From positions 1,860,001 through 1,924,000 of the forward strand of contig JADLZK010001918.1 in assembly GCA_015847255.1 (NCBI GenBank): 64,000 nt of DNA, read 5' to 3'. This document shows, in pieces, positions 52,040-64,000 of this stretch (positions within the stretch are counted from its first letter, which is position 1; each line of letters starts with the position of its first letter). The notes under the pieces were generated by a model, which was given only the letters and a program-made list of their open reading frames with translations, did no database searches and was not told where the DNA came from. The translations under genes were made by a program, and so were the position numbers. Origin of the DNA: Hyparrhenia diplandra. Its lineage: Eukaryota; Streptophyta; Magnoliopsida; Poales; Poaceae.

Positions 52040-55000
52040 TTTTGCGAGATCACCGGATAGAGAAATCAAGCGGGAGGAGATCAAACCGACATGTACCTTT
52101 TTAATGTAGCAATCGGTGCTTTGGGGTTGGTTGAAATTCCATTGAAAGGAAGAAAGTTCACTTGGACTAATAAGCGGAGAAATCCTTTATTACGAAGAGA
52201 ATTGATTGTTTTTTTACCTCTAATTCTGGACCCTCTCTTACCCCAACACTTATGCTTACCCCCTCGGTTATGGAAACCTCGGATCATGTCCCATGTGCTA
52301 TTTCCATCTCTACCAATATTCCTAAAGGTGGGATTTTTCGTTTTGTTATTGGCTGCGCAACATCCAGATTTTATGATCGTGGTTCAACAAAGACCTTTGG
52401 ACAACCCCTAATCATATCACCGATGCGCCAAAGTTCTAATGACCATTGCAAGAATCTAAGAGTTGGCCTCAAGATTTGGAGAGAAGCATCTCCAATCTAA
52501 AAGCCACTATTGCTAATGTCAAGATTATTCTAACTTTTACAGAATAATTGAAGAATATAGAGATCTTTATGTATCTAAATGGAATTTGGACATATTCTTG
52601 AGCTTCATTTGCGAGGGGGCTTCTTAAACAACTTGAGAAGGCTTATTGGAAGCAAAGAGGGCAAATCAAGTGGGTCACCTTGGGTGATGCAAGCACAAAG
52701 TTTTTTTTCATGCTCATGCCACAATCGGATTCGGGAGGAATCTTATTACATCTTGAAACCGATCTTTGGGACTAATATTTTTGATCATCATCAAAAAGGC
52801 AAATATGATTTGGGAGGCTTTCAAGCAACGTTTGGGTGTTTTACGAATTCACTCAGATTTCTTTTGATTTGGATTCTCTTCTGCGTGAGAAATGTCGATT
52901 TAAACCCATTGGTCCTACCCTTCACCCACTTGGAGATTGATGCGGTTGTTAAAAGCTTTTGCCCGGTGGTAAGGCACTGGACGGATGGTTTTAATCCGAC
53001 TTTGTCAAAAGGTGTTGGTCAATTATCAAATTTGATTTCTATAAGGTTTGTGATGATTTCTACAATGGTAATATTTGCCTTCAAAGTATTAATGGCTCTC
53101 TAATCACTCTTGTTCCTAAGAAAGACAATCATGTCAAAGTGGCTGATTTCGGACCAATATCACTATTGAATACCTCAATGAAAGTGATTACAAAAGTCTT
53201 TGGCTAATAGATTGTGGGGTTTCTTACCAAAATTAATTCATGCAAATCAGTATGGCTTCATCAACCACAGATGCATTCAAGACTGTCTTGCCTGGTCTCT
53301 AGAATTCTTGCATCTCGTCATCGAGTCAAAGCAAGAGATTATCATCCTTAAATTGGATTTTGAAAAAGCATTTGACAAAGTTGAACATAATATGATGCTT
53401 AACATTATGCAAAAAAAGGGCTTTCCTACCGGATGGTTAAATTGGATGAAGCTAATCTTTTCCACTTTGGAACTTTCGAGTCCTTTTTGAATGGCATCCC
53501 TGGGAAAGTTTTCCATTGCAAGAGAGGGGTAAGGCATGGTGATCCCCTTTCACCCCTCCTCTTTGTTTTAGGAGCAGATTTTCTCCAAGATTTGCTTAAT
53601 GATTTTGCAAGCCAAGGATCCATTTCCTTTCTGTCTCCTTGCCTTTAAATTATGACTTCCCAATTCTTCGGTATGCGAGATGATACTTTTGGTTTTATTG
53701 AAGGCCGATGTGGTGAACTTTTATTTTTGAAAAGTCGCTTATTGAGTTTCTTTGAAGCTTACGGACTCAATGTCAATTTTGACAAATCAATGATTGTCCC
53801 AATTAATGCCCCCGATGATAAGATGGATCTCCTTTCTTCAACTTTGGGTTGTGCTAAAGGTTCCCTACCTTTCACTTATTTGGGGCTGCCTTTGAGTTTG
53901 ACCAGCATATCGAATGGCCGACATCGGCCTTTGGTATCCAAGTGTGAGAGAAGGTTAATGAGTATTTCTACCTATTTGAATGAAGCCGGTAGATTGGAGT
54001 TAACTAATGCAGTCTTCTTTGCTCTCCCTATCTTTGCAATATCCACATACCATCTTCCTAAAACTGTTGTAAAGCAAGTGGATAAATCTGAGGAAGCATG
54101 GTCTCCGGGCGTGGTTCGATGTTAACAACAAAAAGCCTCCAAAAAGCTGCATGGGGGCTGGGCTCGTGACACCAAAGAAAATGGTGGTCTTGGGATATTA
54201 GATCTTGAGAAGCAAAACAAGAGCCTTTTCCTAAAGAACCTACATAAGTTTTATAATAGACTGAATATCCCTTGGGTACAGCTAATTTGGACCACAAGAT
54301 ATGCTAATGGAAGATCACCTTTGGAACTAGGAAAGGTTCATTTTGGTGGCGTGATATTATTCGAAATTGATTCACGAATACAAAGGTCTAGCTATGGCTA
54401 CAATTCAGGATGGTGTCGGTTGCTTCTTACGGGACAGATTCTTGGAATGGTTTCTCTCTAAGCGTCAATATGCTAGAGCTTTACTCCTATGCCAAAAACA
54501 AATTACTCACTGTTCGGGAGGTTTGCCAGACTAGTAATCTCCATAAACTCTTTCATCCTCCTCTCTCGATCTTTTGCTTTCCAACAAAGTATATAGAGTT
54601 GCAATTGCTAGTCACCTCTCAAACTTTAATTGATGGCACTGATGTGGGCTTATATTTGGGGTAACAATCTCTTTTCCTCCAAGAAGGTCTATTTACATTT
54701 ATCGGGGATAGAGGCGGACTCATCCAAAGCATTCAAATGGTTATGGAAATCTTGTTGTCAAAACAAGAGAAAATTTTTCTTCTGGCTACTTTTGTATGAT
54801 AGGCTAAGTACCGGGAATCTCTTGAAAAGGAAAAACATGTCCCTGCCAAGTTATTTATGTGTTCTTTGAGCTGTGATGTTGAGGAATCTCTTGTTCACCT
54901 CATTCTGGACTGCCCTTTCTCTGCTTCATGTTGGGCAACGTTAAGCTTGTTCATTCAGGACCCTACTGATCCTTTTGGGACGCTGGAATCATTCAAAGTC

Positions 55001-55057
55001 ATCCATTCAGCAATGCAATGCAATCTTCAGAAAGGAATTTGCTCAAGTTATTCTTAG
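52040..55057 (+). pseudogene. LINE ORF2 pseudogene (endonuclease end, RT, zf-RVT)
   Basis: Order of recognisable pieces: endonuclease end SDHVPCAISIST (about 52282), RT start SLITLVPKKD (about 53098), RT motif A KLDFEKAFDKVEH (about 53350), motif B GVRHGDPLSPLL (about 53527), the position of the catalytic YADD box (about 53672), thumb LPFTYLGLPLS (about 53867), and zf-RVT (FFWLLLYDRLST about 54778, then CSLSCDVEE...LDCPFS). At least six frameshifts split it. A one-base insertion falls within the YADD codons, so the RT is dead. Confidence 0.9.
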
Positions 55058-55224
55058 AGCAAAAACAGAGCACAAAACATCAGTTATCCCAATAGCTAGA
55101 AGCATATGTGTAATCTTTTTCATTTTCTTTGTTTCGTGAACTCATTGTACAGACTGCTATATTTGTTTAAATTCAATAAAAGCTCAGTAGGGGTGCGCCC
55201 CTCCTGTTTTCCTCAAAAAAAAAA
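52040..55224 (+). mobile_element. 5'-truncated L1-type LINE, 3.2 kb
   Basis: Perfect 15-bp TSDs AGAGTTGAAAAGGTT (52025-52039 and 55225-55239), A tail at 55215-55224, 3' UTR with AATAAAAGCTCAGTAGGGG. Begins inside the endonuclease domain. It is inserted in the promoter-upstream part of U18, pointing opposite to it. Its 3' end resembles the 91-bp stub at 33143. Confidence 0.92.
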
Positions 55225-55239
55225 AGAGTTGAAAAGGTT

Positions 55240-55707
55240 GCTACGGCTACTTTATATTGTCAGTAAATTAAATTCTGCATAGAAGATCATTATGTCAGCG
55301 ATTCAGTGTCATGAACATATATCCTTTCAGTGATAGAATAATATTGCTTTGGAGTTGCTAGAAATGTACTCGTATTTCGTTCTCAGATTTTTGTACATAC
55401 TGTTATGTTATTCTGACATATTTTATTTCTTTTTTTCAAAGGTGACACTTTATAACTAAGAACAGGCTACCATATATAAAGCTTGATAGTGCAATATAAG
55501 TAAGCACATGCTACAGAAGCTGCAGCCTCCAATGTCTCGAAAATCAGTTTGACCTACTATGACTAGTATAACCGCTATATATTAAGCTGGTATACTTGTT
55601 TGTGTAAGGTAGCAATGGCATGTTCGGCTAAATACTACCTCTTGTCAAATAATGTTGTCATTTTAGATAATTTAATTGACTTTTTGCGCTTAATTAGTTT
55701 AATTCTT
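55240..55707. other. Upstream part of U18 and unassigned spacer
   Basis: 55240-55420 is the minus-strand upstream region of U18. 55420-55707 contains CTTTTTTTCAAAGGTGACAC and AT-rich sequence; nothing recognisable. Confidence 0.4.
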
Positions 55708-58700
55708 TGTAACACCGGGTTTTAAGAATAAAACCAGATGATGCTATATGTGAGCCCGGAAGTCAAATCTCACATATAGTTTACAAATAAATGATAGTAT
55801 CAATTCACAATGCTTAAAACATAACGGAACTTAATAAACAAGAAAATAACCTCGGCTAGCAAACAACGGAAAGACTCTTCAATCTTACGGTGTAGGCTCC
55901 ACGAGGGAACGGCCGACCGGTTGATCACAAGCCTAACTTCTTCCCGAGGTGAGGGGGAAATAGCAAGGGGTGAGTCCATGTCGAACTCCATAAGCATAAC
56001 ATGGGGTTATGAGGCTCAAAAGGTTTGACACTGGGTTTAAGCTGCGGTAAGCATTTTAGTAAGTCAAAGTTTTAGCAATTAATTAGCAATAAGTTATGCT
56101 TAACCCATTAACCCACATTATCATCAAAAACATCGTTCTCATGACAGTCCGTTGTCATCGTTCAGGTTCCTTCCTCATCTCATGTCCATATCTCATCATC
56201 ATCTCTATTCGCGTGATGTCTCCAAGGCCGTTCATGACCGCGAACACGGTTTGTTATAACGGTTTATACTCTGCTTGAGAGGTGTACACTTTCACTACGG
56301 GTCATGATCCTCAAATGCATGGGTTAGCAAGGCCCAAAACATCCAAAAAATCATATAAAGCCTTTCAAAGGGGTTATCTAAATATCTTGGGATAGCGATA
56401 GGGCTACAACCCATTCTCTTCCGTTTCGGTAACCAGACACAAGTAAACACTATCCCTCGAGCGACTAGAGCGAGCCATGTAGCCCCCATAGTCGCATCTT
56501 TGTATATCCGGATGATCATGAGATAAGTCCTTACGGAGAGTCCGAGCATCATGAAAAAGCATGAGCCCGACTCTAAAGTCATGTTGCCAACGTTCATATC
56601 TAACCATCATATATTCATTTAGTTCAAAGTTCTTATCATATTTATTTATGTAAAAGCACTAGCAAGAACTACCCATATGCAATAGCCCATAGGATTCAAT
56701 GAGCGGGATAACAAGTGGCTAGGATATCCTTAAGGTTGACAAATTAGACACATGCATATGATTAAGTGATTAATAGTGAATAGGTAACAAGGATAGTCCC
56801 ATGCTATACTTGCCTCTTATATTTGATCCAACTTTTTTCGATCCTTTGCTCCCGATCATCATCTTCCGACCTTCGGTGCTCACAAGCGGTCCTCATTCTA
56901 CTCGTAGCGGGCACCACACACATACAAGCAAGCAAATAGAATAAACTAAGAACAATACACCAATCATAACAAAATCTTTAAAACAACGTGCTAAGGGAGA
57001 ACTTCGTTACTACGATTGAGAGAACGCATGAAACACCGATAACGAAGCTACCGATAAAAAGGAGCGACTAGATGATTTAAATCATGAAAGGAAATAAAAG
57101 ACTACATGCTTTATTTATTTTAATTGAGAAAAACATGTAAATAAAATTAATTCAGATTGGTCACATCATATTTGTATTCAAAATCGAGTTGGATCTAGTC
57201 ACATTTTAATTATAAACATGGCATATAAATTAATCAAGTTAAACTATTATCTTTGCAAAATAATAATAAATATGTGTGAATCCAACTAACAGATTTATGA
57301 CATGCAATGTGTTTAAACTAAACAAATTATTATTTATAAACACATTTTATAATAGCAATTAATCATATTGACATTTGTTTCAAAAATCACCGATGTATAA
57401 AAAACTATATTGCTTTTAATTAGAAAGCTATTAAATAATTATTAAGCAAATTGCATTTAAACAAATAAATTCACACATGAGTGACATAAAAAACGTTACT
57501 GCTACTGCGTAGAGCACGGCGATACGAAACTAACGCAACTAGAAACGTTTGATTTGGAGTTAAAACGACTGGACGACGGAGACTATAACTGAATGGCAAA
57601 AACTGTAATTAACAGATGGGTGGCAATTTCGTAATAAAGTGCATCTTCTACCTTGGGTCTTCAAGACGTGAACCATGGCTGTACTGCTGCTGTTGCTCAC
57701 GTTCTGGAGATGGAGGGCTGCAGCCTGGCTGTCCATAGGCGACAACAGCCGCGCGGTGGCGCGCCGGTAGGACCATCAGAATCCACGGCCGCGCACGGGC
57801 AGGCCCGAGCGACACCAACAATGAACGCCGGCAGTGGCGGCAGCCATGTCTGCTGCTCGCGCGAGGAAGGGCGCGTGGCGCTGGAGCCAAGGGGCGCGTG
57901 GCACAGGGTGGCGGCGCTGGCTCGGGGTAACTCGGGATCGACGGGGAGGCAGCCAGGGCGACGCGGGTGGCCGGAGACGAAGAACAGCAAGCTGTACATG
58001 GAGAAAGTTCGCCGGAAAATAAAAAAGGATGAGATGGGGAACGGTCAAACGTTGACGGATTGGGACAACGAGTATACCACGGCGAAGAGAACGACGAGAG
58101 CTACCTTTTGGTGAGAACGGAGTCCACTGAAACGCCATGGTTTGGCCGGAAAAGCTCGCCGGAGTTCTCGCCGGAATTTCCAAGATCTTGAACTTCGGCG
58201 ATAGATGTAGGGCAAACTAAAAAAGGCGGCTCATGAAACGGGTTGTACTTTTGCGATCAGCGCGAGAAGGAGAATGGCGGCAGCTATTTATATGCAAGTT
58301 TTGGGTCGGTGGAAAAATTAGGGTTTTGAGAATAAAACGAATTTCGGGAATTAAATAATTCCAGGAAATCTAGAGTTGATATATGGGCCCTGAAAAATAC
58401 TCCGGAGGCTCAAAAATCCCGAGAAAATTCCCAGAGACATATTGGATAATGATGAACCCAATTAAAGTGATTGAAGCTCACAAAAAGATATTTGAGATGA
58501 CCTTAGAAAAATGAGAAAGCCTAAAGAAAAAATGAGAAAAGGCTCAGAAAAATCGAGAAAAAGTCGGCCGAATATTTTAGGAGGTGGATTTATGAAGCTT
58601 GACCACAAAGGAATGGTTTAGAGCAGGAGACGAAGGATTATAGAACCTTTCATCAAAGGAATAAATAGGGAAATAAAAGAATTTGATGATAAAAAAAAGA

Positions 58701-58870
58701 CGAAAACACGCGGGAAGGGGGCGGTCGTTTGCACTAATCGCGTTTCAAAAACTTTGGACCCACTCAAAAACATCAAAACAAGTAACAAGCCATCGACTTT
58801 TGGGAAAGATCAAAAATTAATCTAGTGTTTTCTATTCACAACCCAAAATCAAAAATTTTGGGGTGTGACA
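55708..58870 (-). repeat. Left (3') LTR of retrotransposon 2
   Basis: A GC-rich part (57650-58140) supports several overlapping frames of 80-153 codons on both strands. Equivalent frames occur in the other LTR with frameshifts, so I treat them as composition effects of the transcribed LTR leader. Confidence 0.85.
58283..58300 (-). promoter_or_regulatory. LTR promoter TATA box, left LTR
   Basis: On minus GCATATAAATAGCTGCC, about 580 bp into the LTR, with the GC-rich leader following. The same box is in the right LTR at about 63398-63412. Confidence 0.65.
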
Positions 58871-60830
58871 AATCTACTTAACAAGAATCTCGCCCCGGAG
58901 ATTCGGGAAGACTTTGGGACAAAGATAAAGTAGATTATCAAGGTGTTTCGAGAATCACAAGGAGACAACATGAAAAGCTTTTAGATTTTGCATAAGCAAA
59001 CTACCTTAGGATTATGATTGATCTTCAAGGTTGGATTTGAAGAGGCATGAGATGTTGCAAAAGAACAATATATAAACTTTGGCGAGAAAGGAAAAAATGA
59101 ATATTAGTCATTCGTTTAAAATTGAGGGACTAAGCGAATGACAAGGTTGGCTAAACCAAACAAACAAGGATGGAAACTATTCTCCAAAGTCAATTTTCCA
59201 TGAAACATGAAATATATCGAAAAGAATGACATATTTAGAATTTCCAAGAAATGTCGGGTAAAGAATTAGTCATCCGTCAACATTCAGGAAGACTAAGCCC
59301 ATATACAAAGGTTGGTTTGTACACTATAAGATGAGCATGCAAACATTGAAGGTCCATCAAAGGTGGTAAACCAAAATGTCAATGGCAAAAAGGAAGATTT
59401 ATGGTTGATACAAGGCAAACAAGAATGATGATGATAAACTTTTTAGCCTTACATCAACGAATGCAAGAACTAATAACAAAGGATGATTTAAAGGCGGATA
59501 ACAACACATGGTGTTCAAGCTTCCATGATTCAAGAATTATGATGCCTATATGATGAAAGGATATGTGTTATCAAGGATTGAGAAGATCAATGAAGATTGA
59601 TGTTCCAGGGCTATCTCGATAATCAATAGATGCAAGGAATAACATTGAAACTTCAAAAGAGATCAATAAACAATAAAGATAACAAGGTATTGGTTTTAGA
59701 ACATTCTATTTCAACAAGGAGTAGATATTAACAAAAGACTAAAACCAAGGGGAGTTAAATTCTCAAGTCTTCATGTGTAGTGGTGTGAGATCTTTGAAAT
59801 GCAAAACAAGAATCAAGGATGATGATAGGAAAGATCAAATCGATCTTTAAGACTCATGAGAGGTCAATGTGCAATAATGATGACAAGGTATTGGTTATAT
59901 CTTTGCATCACAAGGAGCAACTATTAGCAATGGACAATGATCGATAAAAGATTGATGAGCCTTTTGTGGTTTCAGATTGCTTTGAGATGTAAGGAAAGCG
60001 GTCAAAGGTTAGCTAAGCGATGACGGGAGAGACCAAGATAGACCTTTAGTTCTCACCGTCTTCAAGCGAAATGCACAAGATCGATGATAGCAGTGAGTGC
60101 TACCCCACTTTAACAATGCTTTGGTTGATCCTCGAAGCATGCGTGAGAGCATCATCTTTGTCAAGAATAAATCCCAAGAGATTCTCTAGATAGGCAATGA
60201 CATGCTACACCAAAGGATTTGAAGAACAAAAATAGAGAGAGACAAAACAAGGATCTTGAGGGGATGGTCAAGGTGGTTCGATCATTCGATGGTAGTCAAT
60301 GGTAGGGTGGGCAAGAGCACACGGACATAATCATGGTAGGCTGTAAAATACCAAATGCCAAAGATTTTGGTCGATAGATGATTGTTAAGGGGTGTGAGGA
60401 ACTCTACCCCCACTTAACAAAGATGGAACTAATCCTTCGGACAAAACCTTTTGATCCTCCTTTGGAACACAAGGATGGGGGCAACACACAAGCAATACAA
60501 CAAACATGTCAATCATACATCACAACATCGACACTACTCGTGCTTCTTGTAGCAATGGTGGACATCCTAAAGTGTGGAGGATAGATGATGAAGGGCCTTC
60601 GAGATTTTGAGTAAAGAGAGACTACAAATCTTTTCTTTGTAAGGAATTGATCCAAGGAGATAAGAAAAGGAATAGCTCAAAGGAAGCTTTTCAAGGAGGA
60701 GACAAGCAGACAAGGATTGAGAAATAGGGAATTCAAGGGACAAGGATGTAGAAATAGAAATAAGCTTCACTAAGCGACCATTCTAACTAGGCTTGCGTCC
60801 CTACACAAGATCGAAGGGCGATACCACCTT
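58871..60830 (-). other. Noncoding interior of LTR retrotransposon 2
   Basis: About 2 kb, purine-rich on plus, with the largest frame 68 codons. No retroviral-type motif on either strand. Repeated phrases such as AAGATCAATGAAGATTGATG and AACAAGGTATTGGTT (59686, 59890) hint at old internal duplication. Confidence 0.6.
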
Positions 60831-63800
60831 TGTAACACCGGTTTTAAGAATAAAACCGGATGATGCTATATGTGAGCCACCGAAGTCAAATCTCACATAT
60901 AGTTTACAAATAAATGATAGTATCAATTCACAATGCTTAAAACATAACGGAACTTAATAAACAAGAAAATAACCTCAGCTAGCAGGCGGCGGAAAGACTC
61001 TTCAATCTTACGGTGTAGGCTCCCACGAGGAACGGCCCATTTGGTTGATCACAAGCCTAACTTCTTCCCGAGGTGAGGGAAATAGCAAGGGTGAGTCCAT
61101 GTCGAACTCCGCTTAAGCATAACATGGGGTTATGAGGCTCAAAAGGTTTGACTTTGGGTTTAAGCTGCGGTAAGCATTTTAGTAAGTCAAAGTTTTAGCA
61201 ATTAATTAGCAATAAGTTATGCTTAACCCATTAACCCACATTATCATCAAAAACATCGTTCTCATGATAGTCCGTTGTCATCGTTCGGTTCCTTCCTCAT
61301 CTCATGTCCATATCTCATCATCATCTCTATTACGTGATGTCTCCAAGGCCGTTCATGACCGCGAACACGGCCGTTATAACGGTTTATACTCTGCGCTTGA
61401 GGTGTACACTTTCACTACGGTCATGATCCTCAAATGCATGGGTTAGCAAGGCCCAAAACATCCAAAAAATCATATAAAGCCTTTCAAAGGGGTTATCTAA
61501 ATATCCGGATAGCGATAGGGCTACAACCCATTCTCTTCCGTTTCGGTAACCACCGACACAAGTAAACACTATCCCTGAGCGACTAGAGCGAGCCATGTAG
61601 CCCCCATAGCTGCATGTATATCCGGGATGATCACGGCCGGATAAGTCCTTACGGAGAGTCGAGCATCATGAAAAAGCATGAGCCCGACTCTAAAGTCATG
61701 TTGCCAACGTTCATATCTTAACCATCATATATTCATTTTAGTTCAAAGTTCTTATCATATTTATTTATGTAAAGCACTAGCAAGAACTACCCATATGCAA
61801 TAGCCCATAGGATTCAATGAGCAGAGGATAACAAGTGGCTAGGATATCCTTAAGGTTGACAAATTAGACACATGCATATGATTAAGTGATTAATAGTGAA
61901 TAGGTAACAAGGATAGTCCCATGCTATACTTGCCTCTTATATTTGATCCAACTTTACGATCCTTTGCTCCCGATCATCATCTTCCAACCTTCGGTGCTCA
62001 CAAGCGGTCCTCATTCTACTCGTAGCGGGCACCACACATACAAGCAAGCAAATAGAATAAACTAAGAACAATACACCAATCATAACAAAATCTTTAAAAC
62101 AACGTGCTAAGGGAGAACTTCGTTGCTACGATCGAGAGCGCATGAAACACCGATATGAAGCTACCGATAAAAAGGCGACTACCGATGATTTAAATCATGA
62201 AAGGAAATAAAAGACTACATGCTTTATTTATTTTAATTGAGAAAAACATGTAAAATAAAATTAATTCAGATTGGTCACATCATATTTGTATTCAAAATCG
62301 AGTTGGATCTAGTCACATTTTAATTATAAACATGGCATATAAATTAATCAAGTTAAACTATTATCTTTTGCAAAATAATAATAAAATATGTGTGAATCCA
62401 ACTACTTGATTTATGACATGCAATGTGTTTAAACTAAACAAATTATTATTTATAAACACATTTTATAATAGCAATTAATCATATTGACATTTGTTTCAAA
62501 AATCACCGATGTATAAAAACTATATTGCTTTTAATTAGAAAGCTATTAAATAATTATTAAGCAAATTGCATTTAAACAAATAAATTCACACATGAGTGAC
62601 ATAAAAAACGTTACTGCTACTGCATGAGAGCACGGCGATACGAAACTAACGCAACTAGAAACGTTTGATTTGGAGTTAAAACGACTGGACGACGGAGACT
62701 ATAACTGAATGGCAAAAACTGTAATTAACAGATGGGTGGCAATTTCGTAATAAAGTGCATCTTCTACCTTGGGTCTTCAAGACGTGAACCATGGCTGTAC
62801 TGCTGCTGTTGCTCACGTTCTGGAGATGGAGGGCTGCAGCCTGGCTGTCCATAGGCGACAACAGCCGCGCGGTGGCGCGCCGGTAGGACCATCAGAATCC
62901 ACGGCCGCGCACGGGCTGGCCCGAGCGACACCAACAATGAACGCCGGCAGTGGCGGCAGCCATGTCTGCTGCTCGCGCGAGGAAGGGCGCGTGGCGCAGG
63001 AGCCAAGGGGCGCGTGGCACAGGGTGGCGGCGCTGGCTCGGGGTAACTCGGGATCGACGGGGAGGCAGCCAGGGCGACGCGGGTGGCCGGAGACGAAGAA
63101 CAGCAAGCTGTACATGGAGAAAGTTCGCCGGAAAATAAAAAGGATGAGATGGGGAACGGTCAAACGTTGACGGATTGGGACAACGAGTATACCACGGCGA
63201 AGAGAACGACGAGAGCTACCTTTTGGTGAGAACGGAGTCCACTGAAACGCCATGGTTTGGCCGGAAAAGCTCGCCGGAGTTCTCGCCGGAATTTCCAAGA
63301 TCTTGAACTTCGGCGATAGATGTAGGGCAAACTAAAAGGCGGCTCACGAAACGGGTTGTACTTTTGCGATCAGCGCGAGAAGGAGAACGGCGGCAGCTAT
63401 TTATATGCAAGTTTTGGGTCGGTGGAAAAATTAGGGTTTTTGAGAATAAAACGAATTTCGGGAATTAAATAATTCAGGAAATCTAGAGTTGATATATGGG
63501 CCCTGAAAAATACTCCGGAGGCTCCAAAAATCCCGAGAAAAATTCCCAGAGACATATTGGATAATGATGAACCCAATTAAAGTGATTGAAGCTCACAAAA
63601 AATATTTGAGATGACCTTAGAAAAATGAGAAAGCCTAAAGAAAAATGAGAAAAGGCTCCGAAAAATCCAGAAAAGTCTGTCGAATATTTTAGGAGGTGGA
63701 TTTATGAAGCTTGACCACAAAGGAATGGTTTAGAGCAGGAGACGAAGGATTATAGAACCTTTCATCAAAGGAATAAATAGGGAAATAAAGAATTTGATGA

Positions 63801-63979
63801 TAGAAAAAGACGAAAAAACGGGAAGGGGACGGTCGTTTGCACTAATCGCGTTTCAAAAACTTTGGACCCACTCAAAAACATCAAAACAAGTAACAAGCCA
63901 TCGACTTTTGGAAAGATCAAAAAATTAATCTAGTGTTTTCTATTCACAACCCAAAATCAAAAAATTTTGGGGTGTGACA
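60831..63979 (-). repeat. Right (5') LTR of retrotransposon 2
   Basis: Highly similar to the left LTR throughout; differences are mostly 1-nt indels and 2-6 nt blocks (for example CCGACCGG against CCATTTGG near 61037). 63980-64000 is flank, too short to interpret. Confidence 0.85.
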
Positions 63980-64000
63980 GTTACCTAAGATGATATCTTA

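Larger units (their letters stand above)
55708..63979 (-). mobile_element. Non-autonomous LTR retrotransposon 2 (LARD-like)
   Basis: Two LTRs in the same orientation, 55708-58870 (3163 bp) and 60831-63979 (3149 bp), TGTAACACCG to GGGGTGTGACA on plus, around a 1960-bp interior. TGGTATC (minus, 60826-60820) lies just inside the right LTR as a degenerate primer site, and TCTACTTAACAAGAATCTCGCC beside the left LTR matches the polypurine-side layout of element 1, so it reads on minus. Flanks TTCTT and GTTAC do not match, so no TSD. LTRs belong to the family of solo LTRs A and B. No gag-pol. Confidence 0.85.

Noticed and set aside
57653..58183. Frames of 80-153 codons in the LTRs of retrotransposon 2 (also 62769-63298)
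   Set aside because: They are duplicated only because the LTRs are, they differ by frameshifts between copies, and they overlap on both strands. Treated as the GC-rich LTR leader.

Overview
This is a gene-poor, transposon-rich plant nuclear segment, almost certainly from a grass (Poaceae). Supporting this are LTR elements of the TGTAACACC type with initiator-Met-like primer sites, L1-type LINE tails, CACTA elements with GC-rich captured exons, and a dispersed family of TATA-driven units that each carry a site resembling the target of the 22-nt microRNA miR2118. I see no intact conventional protein-coding gene.

Region 1 (1-38.9 kb) is dominated by diverged copies of one repeated transcription-unit-like module, nearly all on the plus strand. 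A typical copy has a box close to CTATCACCCATCCAAC, a TATA box (TATATAAG), a short leader containing AGCTCCACCCTTGGC, and, 90-190 nt after the TATA, a 22-nt motif with core GGGATGGGATGCACTGGGA. The complement of the grass miR2118 family reads about GGAATGGGAGGCATCAGGA. I count 14 good sites (2885, 3997, 11945, 15420, 17215, 19161, 22742, 28254, 29403, 31924, 34437, 35788, 37599 on plus; 51784 on minus). Several further copies have the site eroded or deleted. Grass reproductive 21-nt phasiRNA (21-PHAS) loci are known to be noncoding, clustered and triggered by miR2118 near the 5' end, so my leading reading is a candidate 21-PHAS supercluster. The identification is inference from sequence; small-RNA data would decide it.

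The cluster grew by duplication: 16.9-21.8 kb and 27.95-34.05 kb are paralogous blocks, and a block near 13.95-15.08 kb is a third partial copy. It was then broken by insertions whose boundaries I could fix from target-site duplications (TSDs): CACTA elements at 1415-2746, 21193-21737 and 24067-27382; solo LTRs at 8470-10990 (inside a LINE) and 20337-20665; LINE or retroposon pieces at 29471-29860, 30010-31453, 33143-33233, 36318-37060 and 37921-37949.

Region 2 (38.9-51.4 kb) is one minus-strand non-autonomous LTR retrotransposon (39180-51334, TSD CCACT) without recognisable gag-pol. Its left LTR contains a Mutator-like insertion (9-bp TSD), which itself contains a solo LTR. Region 3 (51.4-55.7 kb) is a minus-strand copy of the repeated unit split by a 3.2-kb, frameshifted LINE (15-bp TSD). 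Region 4 (55.7-64.0 kb) is a second LTR retrotransposon with 3.15-kb LTRs around a 2-kb noncoding interior, also minus strand.

The only system-level logic I can propose is RNA-based: many TATA-driven noncoding precursors sharing one microRNA entry site, with transposons inserting around and inside them.
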